A DNA stretch of 64,000 bases from JAGHBT01 sp035311885. Lineage in GTDB: Bacteria; Krumholzibacteriota; Krumholzibacteriia; Krumholzibacteriales; WJIX01. Of this stretch, positions 54,143 through 63,049 are shown piece after piece; position 1 is the stretch's first letter, and each line of letters opens with the position of its first letter. The notes beneath the pieces were generated by a model that had not been told where the DNA came from, searched no databases, and saw nothing but the letters and a program-made list of their open reading frames with translations. Location: assembly GCA_964554125.1 (NCBI GenBank), contig CAZKNG010000003.1, positions 1 to 64,000 of the forward strand. The letters run 5' to 3'. A program made the position numbers and the translations under genes.

Positions 54143-54916
54143 TTAATAAAAATTCAGAAAGTACCAGCTGATAAAAAAATCCCCCAGTAGCAGACAGAGA
54201 ATCCCCGCGGGCGCGAGGAACGATCCAAAAGGAACAGCTGTCCTGCCGGTCCCCCCTTTGCGTAAGAGGAAAATGCCATAAAGAGCTCCAAAGAATGAAG
54301 CGACAAGTATAACGGGTAACACAAGTCTTATTCCAAGAAACGCCCCTATCATGGCCATAAGTTTAACGTCCCCTCCACCCATACCCTCAGTCTTTCTAAA
54401 AGATTTATAAGTTAAACCCACAAGATAGAGAGAACCGCCTCCTGCTAAAGCGCCGTAGAAAGAACTCGATAAAGCGATATCTGTACTTAAATAAGCCCAT
54501 ATGAAACCGATCAGTATAAACGGCAGACTGATCGAATCGGGTATGATTTTGTGCTCCCAGTCTATCAATGTAACGGCGATAAGGGACATAATAAACGGAT
54601 ATATAAATAATAGATCCAGGGTGAATCCCGAATAATAAAAACAGAGTAGGGCCAGAATCCCGCCAGAAAGCTCAATAAACGGATACCTCGGAGATATTTT
54701 CTTCCCGCAGCCGGCGCACTTCCCCTTAAGAAATATATAGCTTAAAAGGGGAATATTCTCGTACCACCTTAATACGCGCCGGCAGGCAGGGCAGGAAGAC
54801 CTGGGGCGTATAACAGATCCGCCTCTGGGTACCCTGTATATAATCACGTTAAGAAAACTTCCGGCCGCGAGACCGGCGGTGAAAATGAATATTAACGCTA
54901 CGGGATTCGTATTCAA
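54143..54916 (-). CDS. pilD: Prepilin peptidase PilD
   Basis: A 257-residue bifunctional leader peptidase and methylase that matures PilA. Two zinc-binding CxxC pairs lie near residues 41-44 and 69-72 (CPAC, CAGC), and the catalytic aspartates in LIDWEHKIIPD and GMGGGDVKLM. About seven membrane helices are predicted. The ATG overlaps the stop of the TPR gene (ATGA). Confidence 0.95.
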   Translation of the reverse strand: MNTNPVALIFIFTAGLAAGSFLNVIIYRVPRGGSVIRPRSSCPACRRVLRWYENIPLLSYIFLKGKCAGCGKKISPRYPFIELSGGILALLCFYYSGFTLDLLFIYPFIMSLIAVTLIDWEHKIIPDSISLPFILIGFIWAYLSTDIALSSSFYGALAGGGSLYLVGLTYKSFRKTEGMGGGDVKLMAMIGAFLGIRLVLPVILVASFFGALYGIFLLRKGGTGRTAVPFGSFLAPAGILCLLLGDFFISWYFLNFY

Positions 54917-55599
54917 TCTTTTTCTTTCTTTGAAAGTTTCTTTTCAAGTTTTTCAATATAACCCGCTGCCAGATCATCCATGAAGGGATCGTTCGAGCTA
55001 TCGGCCAGTCTTCTCCACATATTTATACTTGTTTCGACATCTCCGCCCCTGGCCGCGGCGCTCGCCGCGAAACGCATTGCCCGTTCATCGGCGCCGGGCA
55101 TATCCGCGGCAAGTCTGAAATAGCGCTGAGATTCCTTATAATCATTCCCGTCGAGGTAATAGAGAAATCCTGCTTCGAAGGCCAGCGACCACTCCGCGGG
55201 ATTATTTTCAATCCCTTTCCTTAGAATCTCAATCCCTTCCTCTAACTCCCCGAGGTCCTGAGCCATAATGACAGCACTGAGTTTGTAAGCAAAGATAAAC
55301 CGTGGATCGAGATCTGTTATTACATCGGCAAGATGGCGAAAGAGTCTCAAGCTGTTCTTTCCCATCCTGTAACCGCCGTAATACTGCACCGTCTTAAACC
55401 ATAAAATATCTGAAACAATATTTCTGTAACCCAGAGAGAACATTCTTACCGCTTCACTCGAGGGAAGGTACATGATATCGGCTTTTCTATTCCTGCCGCT
55501 TATTCCTTCCACACTCTTAGATACCCCCACAAGCAGCAGGGCAGCCGCTATTATAAACAGAGTATTTCTAAATAGTCCCTTCATATCCTCTTTACACAA
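54913..55599 (-). CDS. TPR-like membrane-anchored protein of the pil locus
   Basis: A 228-residue protein with an N-terminal membrane segment (residues 9-26, or from Met6 at 55584), then helical repeats resembling TPR (LYYLDGNDYKESQRYFRLAAD and following). LVSDILWFKTVQYYGGYRMG near residue 64 is a distinctive segment. In position it matches accessory genes seen beside pilD in other species. It overlaps the ABC permease gene stop. Its job in the pilus is unknown. Confidence 0.75.
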   Translation of the reverse strand: MCKEDMKGLFRNTLFIIAAALLLVGVSKSVEGISGRNRKADIMYLPSSEAVRMFSLGYRNIVSDILWFKTVQYYGGYRMGKNSLRLFRHLADVITDLDPRFIFAYKLSAVIMAQDLGELEEGIEILRKGIENNPAEWSLAFEAGFLYYLDGNDYKESQRYFRLAADMPGADERAMRFAASAAARGGDVETSINMWRRLADSSNDPFMDDLAAGYIEKLEKKLSKKEKD

Positions 55600-56362
55600 A
55601 CTCTCTTTTTCGGAAAATAAAACAGGAGAAATATATAATAACAGAGCAATAAACGATCGCGTAACCTACTGTGATCATAATATCTGAATACTGAAAATTC
55701 ATTCCGTGGACCGCTTCATGACGCAGATTGAAAAGATTGAGATTCGGCAGGATATAATAGAAAGCATCTACGATAAATTTCATCGCCTGTGAACCGAATT
55801 TCTCAGCGAAAACACGCAGATCGCCGCTCAAACTTCCGGCGACAAAGATACACAGAGTGAAAAAGAATGTCAGAATAGGGGACGTAAATGTGCTGAATAA
55901 TATTACAATCGAAGTTATAACGGCCATTTCAAGAAGAGAAAGGAAGATGGCGGCGAGTATCCCCGCCGTTATACTGCCTCCGCTTAGTACAACAACAACA
56001 ACCGTTACCGCGGCCATAATGATAACCATCATTGTAAGAGCGGCCATTATACCAGAAAACTTCCCGATAAGATATTCCAGCCGCGTGACAGGTCTTGTAA
56101 AAATCATATATACAGCTCTTTTGTCTACTTCCTTGTGCAGAAGTGTGCTTCCGGAGACAACCGCTGTAAAAATGCCGAAAAGTGAAATAAACGCCAACGC
56201 CACGTCTGTTATTATCTTATCCTTTGCCGCGCCGACAGAAAGGGGAGAAAGTATATATGTGCTGATAATCAGGATCACTCCGAAAAAAAGGACTATATAG
56301 AGGAGTTTGCCCCTGATTAATTCGCGGAATGTATTAAACGCTATATTTGCTATTCTTTCCAT
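55592..56362 (-). CDS. ABC-2 type permease (PilI-like)
   Basis: A 256-residue permease with six predicted membrane helices, starting at ATG 56362 (GGAGG six bases upstream; the frame is open to 56428 but without a site). FTRPVTRLEYLIGKFSG near residue 83 is a typical ABC-2 loop. With the ATPase gene upstream it forms an exporter. In Myxococcus the pilH/pilI ABC genes lie at the same place between pilA and pilD and are needed for piliation; equivalence here is inferred from order. Confidence 0.85.
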   Translation of the reverse strand: MERIANIAFNTFRELIRGKLLYIVLFFGVILIISTYILSPLSVGAAKDKIITDVALAFISLFGIFTAVVSGSTLLHKEVDKRAVYMIFTRPVTRLEYLIGKFSGIMAALTMMVIIMAAVTVVVVVLSGGSITAGILAAIFLSLLEMAVITSIVILFSTFTSPILTFFFTLCIFVAGSLSGDLRVFAEKFGSQAMKFIVDAFYYILPNLNLFNLRHEAVHGMNFQYSDIMITVGYAIVYCSVIIYFSCFIFRKREFV

Positions 56363-56390
56363 AACTTTCCTCCGCGTTTCCATAGAGATA

Positions 56391-57371
56391 CTAAATCGAA
56401 CTTTCAACCCGGGCTTTATCAGAGTCAACCGCGGATTTTATCTCCTTATCCTGTTCTGTGATCTCATTTACAAAGATCTCTTCCAGAGAGTATTTAACGG
56501 AAGCAACCTTGATTATCTCAGAGCCTTTATTTAATAAATACTGCAGGACACTCCGTGTATATTCCTGCTTTTTTACAACCAGAAAGATCTTATCGCCCAC
56601 TCTCTTTACAGAATCCGTATATTGAGCCACAATCTTCTCCCCGTCACGCGGAAACGCTTGCGCTGTTATATCAAGCTTTCCCTTCCCAATCCTGAAAAGT
56701 TCATCGAGCCCGGCATCTTTTACTATCTTCCCCTTACGGATAATACAAACCCTGTCGCAAAGAGTCTCCATATCGGAGAGTATATGCGATGAGAAAAATA
56801 TCGTTTTACCCTTCTTTTTAAGCTCAAGAAGAAAATCCCTGGTCATTTTTCTTCCCATGGGATCAAGTCCGGAGAATGGTTCGTCAAGTATCAGCAGATC
56901 CGGATCATGAATTACAGCCTGAGCAAGCCCGGCTCGCTGCAGCATACCCTTTGAAAAACCGCTCAATCTTTTTTTCCCGTCTCCCGCCAGACCTACCCTG
57001 CTTATGACCTTCATTATGCTGTCATTTAATTCTTCTCCGCCGATACCGCTCATCTTCCCGCAAAACTTAAGGAATTCCTCGAGCGTGAGGTGCGGATAAA
57101 AGAATGGGTTTTCAGGTAGAAAACCTACCGCTCTTTTCGTATGAGTATCCGAGATAGATCTGCCTAGCACACTGACATTTCCCGAATCAGGTTTTATGAG
57201 CCCGAGAATAATCTTTATCGTGGTTGTTTTTCCCGCTCCGTTAGGTCCAAGAAATCCGAGAATCTCTCCCTCGCCGGCGGAAAAGGAGATGCCACGTAGA
57301 ACCCTGCTCTTCTTGAGCATAAAATTACCCCGGAAGGTTTTTACTATATCTTCGACACTTAGAATCTTCAT
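56391..57371 (-). CDS. ABC transporter ATPase (PilH-like)
   Basis: A 326-residue ATPase from ATG 57371 (AGGTGG upstream; the frame runs to 57419). Walker A is GPNGAGKTTTIK near residue 43, the signature is LSGFSKGMLQRAGLAQA, and Walker B is LLILDEPFSGLDP; a H-loop is in FFSSHIL. The last 90 residues are an ABC-2-type regulatory tail. It works with the permease 28 bases downstream. Substrate is unknown; pilus assembly is the context. Confidence 0.9.
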   Translation of the reverse strand: MKILSVEDIVKTFRGNFMLKKSRVLRGISFSAGEGEILGFLGPNGAGKTTTIKIILGLIKPDSGNVSVLGRSISDTHTKRAVGFLPENPFFYPHLTLEEFLKFCGKMSGIGGEELNDSIMKVISRVGLAGDGKKRLSGFSKGMLQRAGLAQAVIHDPDLLILDEPFSGLDPMGRKMTRDFLLELKKKGKTIFFSSHILSDMETLCDRVCIIRKGKIVKDAGLDELFRIGKGKLDITAQAFPRDGEKIVAQYTDSVKRVGDKIFLVVKKQEYTRSVLQYLLNKGSEIIKVASVKYSLEEIFVNEITEQDKEIKSAVDSDKARVESSI

Positions 57372-57682
57372 AAATTTAAACCACCTGTAGATCTCTCTTC
57401 CGGATGGCCCCGGAGCCATATTAAACTCTAAATAAATACCTGACGCATAAAATCTTTACATCCACAATTAAAACCCGGCAAATATTCTGCCTTTAAGAGG
57501 TACTTTCTTAACATTTTTTTCTCTATTGCATTTATTGCAGATATTATGCCAAAGTGGGCCTATAGTGTAAAGGGGTGTCACCTTATGAAAAGGGGCACCC
57601 TTGTTAGTTTATATTTCTTCCTGTAAGTTCCGGTAACCAAACTATTTTAAGGCTGAAGGTGTGTAAAATTCGTTAATAGAAT

Positions 57683-58861
57683 TTACAAAAAGCGATTCTG
57701 TACTTTTTCAACAGCACCCCGGAGAGTACAGACTGATACACCGCCTGCAATTGGATATCCCTCATCTACAGGAGAAACAATCAAGCACTCATCCAGTTTA
57801 AGATCTTTCTTTGCATTCCAGAATCCCCTGGTGACCTGCGGCGAAGTTGACGCCTTACACTCTATGCCTATAGTACGATTTTGCCTCGAAACAACCAGAT
57901 CAATCTCCGCTCCGGCTGAAGTACGATAAAACCCGAAACTACAGTTTTTTATGTTTGAGAGAATATTTTCTATGACAATCCCTTCCCAGGATGCGCCGAA
58001 CACGGGATGCCCGAGTAATTGATTGAAATCACATATTTCAAGAAGTGAATTCAGTATCCCGGAATCTCTTATATAAACTTTCGGCGATTTTACCAGACGT
58101 TTTTTTACATTGCTGATAAACGGGGGAAGGACTCGAATCATAAATGATTTTGTCAGTATATCAAGATAACGTTTCACTGTCGTGTGGCTCATCCCCAAAG
58201 ATTGTCCAAGTTTGCTGGTATTTAGAATATGACCGTGATAATGCGCCAGCATTTGCCATAGACGCTCCATGGTAGTTGAAGGAATCTTAAATCCGAGTTG
58301 AGGTATATCTCTTTCCAGAAAAGTACGGATGAATTCTTCTCGCCACCTTAACGAAGCGTCCTCGGTCTGCCTGAGGAAACTTAGCGGAAATCCTCCCCTT
58401 AACCAGAGAGGTTGCAATGAGTTGTAACTGGCGTTGGCGGTAACCTCCCAGCATAGAAAAGGTGTTAATTCCAAATAGGCAATTCGTCCGGCGAGGGTTT
58501 CAGATGACTGCCGAATAAGATCCCGCGAGGCAGACCCCAGGATAAGGAACTGCCCGGTTGTATCATTTTCATCAATAATACTCCTCAGAAAGGGGAACAG
58601 CTCTGGGGTCCGTTGAATTTCATCCAGGCAGAATACTTTTTCCGGATTCGATTTGAAGAATAATTCGGGATCAGATAATTTACGCAGATCGGAAGGCCTT
58701 TCCAGATCCAGGTAATATGCCCCGGGATCTGTTCTAAGAAAATGTTTGGCCAGAGTAGATTTTCCAACCTGCCTGGGTCCCAGAATAACAACAGCCGGAA
58801 ATTCTTTCATATAGCGCCCAAGATCCGACTGGAGTTGCCGTGGTATATATTTACCTTGCAT
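57683..58861 (-). CDS. AAA+ ATPase with DUF4143 domain
   Basis: A 392-residue protein with Walker A LGPRQVGKSTLAKHF near residue 31, Walker B VFCLDEIQR near 85, a sensor motif GSASRDL near 114, and a C-terminal DUF4143 with a PD-(D/E)xK-like core AGAEIDLVVS...IGIECKAS near 320-345. Such ATPases are widespread, move easily between genomes and have no settled function. It separates pilA from the PilH-like gene and is flanked by gene-free DNA (57372-57682 and 58862-59200), as if inserted. Confidence 0.9.
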   Translation of the reverse strand: MQGKYIPRQLQSDLGRYMKEFPAVVILGPRQVGKSTLAKHFLRTDPGAYYLDLERPSDLRKLSDPELFFKSNPEKVFCLDEIQRTPELFPFLRSIIDENDTTGQFLILGSASRDLIRQSSETLAGRIAYLELTPFLCWEVTANASYNSLQPLWLRGGFPLSFLRQTEDASLRWREEFIRTFLERDIPQLGFKIPSTTMERLWQMLAHYHGHILNTSKLGQSLGMSHTTVKRYLDILTKSFMIRVLPPFISNVKKRLVKSPKVYIRDSGILNSLLEICDFNQLLGHPVFGASWEGIVIENILSNIKNCSFGFYRTSAGAEIDLVVSRQNRTIGIECKASTSPQVTRGFWNAKKDLKLDECLIVSPVDEGYPIAGGVSVCTLRGAVEKVQNRFL

Positions 58862-59145
58862 ATTGAATACCTCGCGTTCATATTACATGATAGAATACAA
58901 TATACTTACTTGAAAAGCAAACTTTATTTTAGGGGCGGGCATGGATTTCTGATCCGCCCCGAACAGAACGATCAGAAAGAACGAATCATAGGCTTATAAA
59001 ACGCAGTTTTTCCGCGGTGGAAAGAGGCCGCGCCTCTGACAATGCCGGTCAGCGGATAGAAACCCTGCCGATTTTATGGGATCATTAGAAGTCTTTTTGT
59101 AAAGTGCTGACAAACAGGCATGCTGCCGGCTTTGTAGCCATAAAT
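58862..59145. other. Gene-free stretch with two GC-rich hairpins
   Basis: No gene is seen. GGGGCGG at 58932-58938 pairs with CCGCCCC at 58954-58960, and AGAGGC at 59023-59028 pairs with GCCTCT at 59032-59037 (loop CGC). Neither is followed by a T-run, so these are not standard terminators. They may be remains of a repeat or of an insertion that brought in the ATPase gene. Confidence 0.45.
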
Positions 59146-59146
59146 C

Positions 59147-59175
59147 AAAAACGGGCGGCCCGTGTGAGCCGCCCG
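59147..59175 (-). terminator. Rho-independent terminator of pilA
   Basis: On the minus strand CGGGCGGC and GCCGCCCG form a perfect 8-bp stem with an 8-base loop, followed by five T. It lies about 25 bases past the pilA stop, so pilA is probably made mainly as a single-gene message. Confidence 0.92.
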
Positions 59176-59200
59176 CAGCAATGCTAAACTTTGCTCTTTC

Positions 59201-59635
59201 TTACTGTCCGCTCGTTAATGTAATTACCAGTTCTCCGGCATCTTCACCGCAGCCGGTAATAGTATAACCCATTGAAGTTCCTGAAGCGTTTGTGGTATCA
59301 TCGTAACCTGTCTGGCCAGCTGTGGCGGCAGTTCCATCCACCGGTTCCGTGGCAGCGTTGGTAAATGGATTTGACAGGCTAGTACCGCCGGGCAACAAAT
59401 CAACCAAATCTTCGCCATTCGAAAGGGTAGTTGATAGATCTGCAGCATATACTCCGTTATTCTGTACGGCAAAATCTTCGGCCGCCAGCTGAACTGTATG
59501 GCAGTTTGACTTAACCGAAGCCTCTTTCGCTCTCGACTGCATACTGATAAAGTTAGGAATAGCAATCGCGGCTAAAATACCGATAATCACAACAACGATC
59601 ATAAGCTCAATCAGCGTAAAACCCTTGTTATTCAT
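59201..59635 (-). CDS. pilA: Type IV major pilin PilA
   Basis: A 144-residue type IVa pilin. The short leader MNNKG is cut before Phe6; FTLIELMIVVVIIGILAAIAIP is the assembly helix (key residues Phe6, Glu10). Cys45 and Cys129 may form the C-terminal disulphide loop. The region from about residue 80 is rich in Thr, Asn, Ala and Gly, as in glycosylated or variable pilins. It is controlled by its own sigma-54 promoter and terminator, lying after pilR on the same strand. Confidence 0.96.
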   Translation of the reverse strand: MNNKGFTLIELMIVVVIIGILAAIAIPNFISMQSRAKEASVKSNCHTVQLAAEDFAVQNNGVYAADLSTTLSNGEDLVDLLPGGTSLSNPFTNAATEPVDGTAATAGQTGYDDTTNASGTSMGYTITGCGEDAGELVITLTSGQ

Positions 59636-59758
59636 TCTGCACCTCCTTTAGGTACTTAAACTCAAAGCTTACACTTTGAAAATCAAAACCTTACGGCTGT
59701 TAAAACCGTCGAAACTCTTTTTTCTAAGACCTCTTACGGTCTCCTTTTTAGTAATGGG

Positions 59759-59773
59759 CAATTTATATGCCAA
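59759..59773 (-). promoter_or_regulatory. Sigma-54 promoter of pilA
   Basis: On the minus strand TGGCAT-ATAAA-TTGC has GG and GC separated by exactly ten bases, a full -24/-12 element. Transcription should start near 59747, about 110 bases before the pilA ATG. This fits the sigma-54 activator pilR encoded next to it. Confidence 0.85.
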
Positions 59774-59830
59774 AGAGCACGCGGGATCCATAAACGTTAA
59801 TCCTTTGTCTCATATAACGTTATACCAGCA

Positions 59831-59855
59831 CCGCGGTTAATACGTATTACCGTGG
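59831..59855 (-). promoter_or_regulatory. Near-palindrome, candidate PilR enhancer site
   Basis: CCGCGGTTAATAC and GTATTACCGTGG are inverted copies around a perfect TAATACGTATTA core, with one extra base in the left arm and one mismatch. Its centre lies about 96 bases upstream of the predicted pilA start site, the distance at which NtrC-type activators bind. That PilR binds it is inference. Confidence 0.55.
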
Positions 59856-59897
59856 ATTGTAAATTGCCATTTCGCACTCCAGCTATGCAACGGTTCA

Positions 59898-61280
59898 TTA
59901 TTCCGACCCCACCTTCTGTCCTTCACGGCTCAGTCCGTAACGCTGGATTTTCCGGTAAAGTGTTGACGCGTTGATCCCTAATATCTCACTGGCCTTCTTC
60001 TTCTGCCATCCCGTTTCATCGAGAACTGAGATGACATACTCCTTTTCAAGCTCCTCGAGAGTTATCTTCTCCCTGTCTAAACTCAGCTTCCTTTTACTTC
60101 TCGAATGAAAACGTATCTTGTCCGGCAGGTCATGGGGTTTTATTGTATCACCCTCCTGGAGTACAATGGCCCGTTCAATTATATTTTCCAGTTCACGTAC
60201 ATTCCCGGGCCAATCGTAATTTACCATCAGTTCCAGCGCTTTGTCTGAAATTGTCTTTTTTCTTTTTGATTTTTCAGATGCCATCTTAAGAAAATGTTCG
60301 ACAAGAAGAGGTATGTCACTCGACCTGTGCTTGAGCAGAGGAATCTTTATAGGTATAACGTTCAAACGGTAATAAAGATCCGGACGGAAATTGCCCGCAC
60401 GCACCTCTTCTTCGAGATCCGCGTTGGTTGCCGCGATTAAACGCACATTTACTTTTATGGGACTTGTCCCGCCAACAGGTACTATTTCTCTTTCCTGAAG
60501 AACCCTCAGCAGCTTAACCTGAATCGCAGGTGATGTTTCCCCGACTTCATCGAGAAAAAATGTCCCCCCGCATGCCACCCTGAACAATCCATCCTTGTCT
60601 CTGATCGCTCCGGTAAAGCTCCCCTTGACATGTCCGAAAAGCTCACTTTCAAGAAGATTCTCCGGCAGAGCCCCGCAGTTAATGGAAACAAAGGGTTTAT
60701 CAGACCTGTTGCTTTCATGGTGAATTGACTTTGCTACAAGCTCCTTTCCCGTTCCACTCCTCCCTCTTATAAGAATAGTACTGTCGGTGGCGGCAACCTT
60801 TTTTACCCTCTGAAAAACCTTCTGCATCGGTTCACTCTCACCTATAATATTCTTATAACTGTCCTTTTTTCTCTGCTTCTTATTTATATAGGCATTTTCA
60901 TTACTGGTTCTACGCGCCTCAACCGCGTTATGAACTATCATCTTTATTTCATCATTCTTTGCCGCCCTTTTAACCATATAGTGAAAAGCGCCTTTATTAA
61001 GAGCGTCAATCGCTGTCTTCTGTGAAGCGTAAGCGGTCATAATTATGACGGGAAGGTTCGGCTTGTGGCTTTTCACAGCTGAGAGAACTTCAATGCCGTC
61101 AATCCCCTTCATTTTTATATCGGTCATAACGGCGTCATATTCCGCCTTCTTTATCTCCGATATGGCTTGCTTACCGCTGCTGACCGTTTTAACCTTATAC
61201 CCTTCCTTCTTGAGCATTATTGAAAGGTATTTACACATACTCTTTTCATCATCAACTATTAATACTCTCTCGCCTGCCAT
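59898..61280 (-). CDS. pilR: Sigma-54 response regulator PilR
   Basis: A 460-residue NtrC-type activator: receiver domain with Asp54 in VMTDIKMKGI, AAA+ domain with Walker A GRSGTGKELVAKSIHHES near residue 168 and the sigma-54 contact loop GSFTGA (canonical GAFTGA) near 215, and a Fis-type helix-turn-helix at the end (KKKASEILGINASTLYRKIQRYGL, key residues near 432-455). It turns on pilA when phosphorylated by PilS, three bases upstream in the same direction. Confidence 0.95.
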   Translation of the reverse strand: MAGERVLIVDDEKSMCKYLSIMLKKEGYKVKTVSSGKQAISEIKKAEYDAVMTDIKMKGIDGIEVLSAVKSHKPNLPVIIMTAYASQKTAIDALNKGAFHYMVKRAAKNDEIKMIVHNAVEARRTSNENAYINKKQRKKDSYKNIIGESEPMQKVFQRVKKVAATDSTILIRGRSGTGKELVAKSIHHESNRSDKPFVSINCGALPENLLESELFGHVKGSFTGAIRDKDGLFRVACGGTFFLDEVGETSPAIQVKLLRVLQEREIVPVGGTSPIKVNVRLIAATNADLEEEVRAGNFRPDLYYRLNVIPIKIPLLKHRSSDIPLLVEHFLKMASEKSKRKKTISDKALELMVNYDWPGNVRELENIIERAIVLQEGDTIKPHDLPDKIRFHSRSKRKLSLDREKITLEELEKEYVISVLDETGWQKKKASEILGINASTLYRKIQRYGLSREGQKVGSE

Positions 61281-61283
61281 TAA

Positions 61284-63026
61284 TCAAAACCTCCCGCATT
61301 CTATGCTGCTAAGTTCATGTTTAACCTCTTCGATTCCTATTCTTCCTCTTTTATCCTCAACCGGAATCAGAATCCTGAACGTTACTCCTTCTTTCAAATT
61401 TTCAGCACTTATCGATCCTGAATGACTTTCGATAATCCTCCCGGCAGTAGCAAGACCTAATCCCGTGCCGCCGTCCTTAGTTGTAAAGAAAGGTTCAAAG
61501 ATATGTTCCAGTACATCATCGGGTATTCGCGGACCGTCATTTGTAAATTCTATTTCCGCGTACCTGGTTTTATCACTGCCTTCTTCGAGCACGTCTTCAA
61601 CTACTCTGACTCTGATATAGATACTGCCGTCTCTTCGAACAGCTTCACACGCGTTGAGTCCCAGATTGAGAAAGACCTGCCTGATCTGTTCATCATCGGC
61701 ATAAATCCTCACTCCTTCAACATCGCTTTCGAAGGTGATATCAGCTCCTCTGTGGAGATAGGATCCGTGCTTTAAAAGAAGAATTGTTTCTTTCAGACAG
61801 TTCTCTATATCTATAGAGTCAAATTCCGGTTTCCGGAGTCTCGCGTATTCAAGAAAATCGGTAATCATTCCATCGAGCCTGTCTGACTCGCGAATAATCA
61901 GATCCATAAGTTCACCGTTCTCTCCGGTAACATCGAGTTCATCCTTGAGCATTTCGGTCGACCCGCATATAGACGCGAGAGGCGCCCGGATCTCATGCGC
62001 GATTGCCGCAGAAAGCTCTCCAACAGCAGCCATTCTGTCTGATCTTCTTATTTTATCTCTCATCCTGTTTACTTCGGTTAAATCCTGAAACAGGGCTACA
62101 ACACCTTTCTTCTCGTCGACTTCATTTTTCAGAAGTGAAATATTTATACCTATGGGCAATCTTCTCCCATCACTCCCTGAAAGTGTTATTTCACCCCTGT
62201 TTCGCTGAACTCCGGTTTCCATAACAAGCATCAACTGCTTGAATAGAGGAGTCATTCCCGGAACGATCTCTTCAAAATGCTTACCCTCGGCAACCACGTT
62301 TTTCTCAACTTCCAGGATCCTCCTGGCCGCCGGGTTCATCGAAACAATACAGCCGTCTAAATCTATGACAACCAGACCGCTGCTCATATTATTTACAATA
62401 GAATCATTATTCAGCTGTATCCTCTTTATCTCTTTTTCCCTGTCGGCCAGTTCCTTTCCGCTTCTTTTTACTCTTTTAGAAAAATATCCGCTTATCAGCC
62501 CAGTGGAAACGAATACCCCCATATGTATGTATCCTCTAAGTAATGAATCAAAAAGATTCTGCCGCGTAAAGATGAGCGCCCCCTCCGGAGATCTTACATG
62601 ACCGCTGATTTCGAGAAGACTGTAGACAATATAAGCCGAGGCCGCTACGAGCGAAGTAACCAATCCTCCCGAGACGCCAAAATACAACCCGCCTACAAAA
62701 ATTGGAAGTATATAAAGTATAGAGAAGATTGAGCCGGAACCGCCGCTGTAGTGAACAATAAGTGTCAGAACAGCAAGATCAATACCTATCAGAAGACGAA
62801 TCAGTTTGTTGAATGAAACTCCCTTTCCATGCGCAATATAAACCGCTCCCGTACCCAGATATACCACACCGAGAAGGCTGTAAAGGGCAATGGCTGACAG
62901 TTCTCTGCTTTGAAACTGCAGGGCAATAATAGCCGCTCCTACTATCAGTGTTGCCACAACAATTCTGATATAGACTATGTTTCTTATCTTTTCATCATCC
63001 CGGTAAGCACGCGGTATAAAATTCAT
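61284..63026 (-). CDS. pilS: Sensor histidine kinase PilS
   Basis: A 580-residue kinase with six membrane helices (residues 20-185), a PAS domain (about 207-320), HisKA with His344 in AIAHEIRAPLAS and an ATP-binding domain with DEQIRQVFLNLGLNACEA, EFTNDGPRIPDDVLEHIFEPFFTTK and GGTGLGLA. It phosphorylates PilR in response to pilin in the membrane. The residue four past the His is Ala348, where the family usually has Asn or Thr. It lies 23 bases past pilC. Confidence 0.95.
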   Translation of the reverse strand: MNFIPRAYRDDEKIRNIVYIRIVVATLIVGAAIIALQFQSRELSAIALYSLLGVVYLGTGAVYIAHGKGVSFNKLIRLLIGIDLAVLTLIVHYSGGSGSIFSILYILPIFVGGLYFGVSGGLVTSLVAASAYIVYSLLEISGHVRSPEGALIFTRQNLFDSLLRGYIHMGVFVSTGLISGYFSKRVKRSGKELADREKEIKRIQLNNDSIVNNMSSGLVVIDLDGCIVSMNPAARRILEVEKNVVAEGKHFEEIVPGMTPLFKQLMLVMETGVQRNRGEITLSGSDGRRLPIGINISLLKNEVDEKKGVVALFQDLTEVNRMRDKIRRSDRMAAVGELSAAIAHEIRAPLASICGSTEMLKDELDVTGENGELMDLIIRESDRLDGMITDFLEYARLRKPEFDSIDIENCLKETILLLKHGSYLHRGADITFESDVEGVRIYADDEQIRQVFLNLGLNACEAVRRDGSIYIRVRVVEDVLEEGSDKTRYAEIEFTNDGPRIPDDVLEHIFEPFFTTKDGGTGLGLATAGRIIESHSGSISAENLKEGVTFRILIPVEDKRGRIGIEEVKHELSSIECGRF

Positions 63027-63049
63027 GGTTTCCTTCCCCGGAAAGAGAC

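Noticed and set aside
55857..56300. 147-codon open frame on the plus strand
   Set aside because: Antisense to the ABC permease; hydrophobic, repetitive residues come from the complement of membrane helices.
57572..57605. Hairpin-like GGGGTG/CACCC repeat past the DUF4143 gene
   Set aside because: The stem is imperfect with a bulge and no T-run, so it does not qualify as a terminator or repeat.
60620..60640. Defect in PilR because the loop reads GSFTGA and not GAFTGA
   Set aside because: Ala to Ser at the second position occurs in working activators, so this is not evidence of loss of function.
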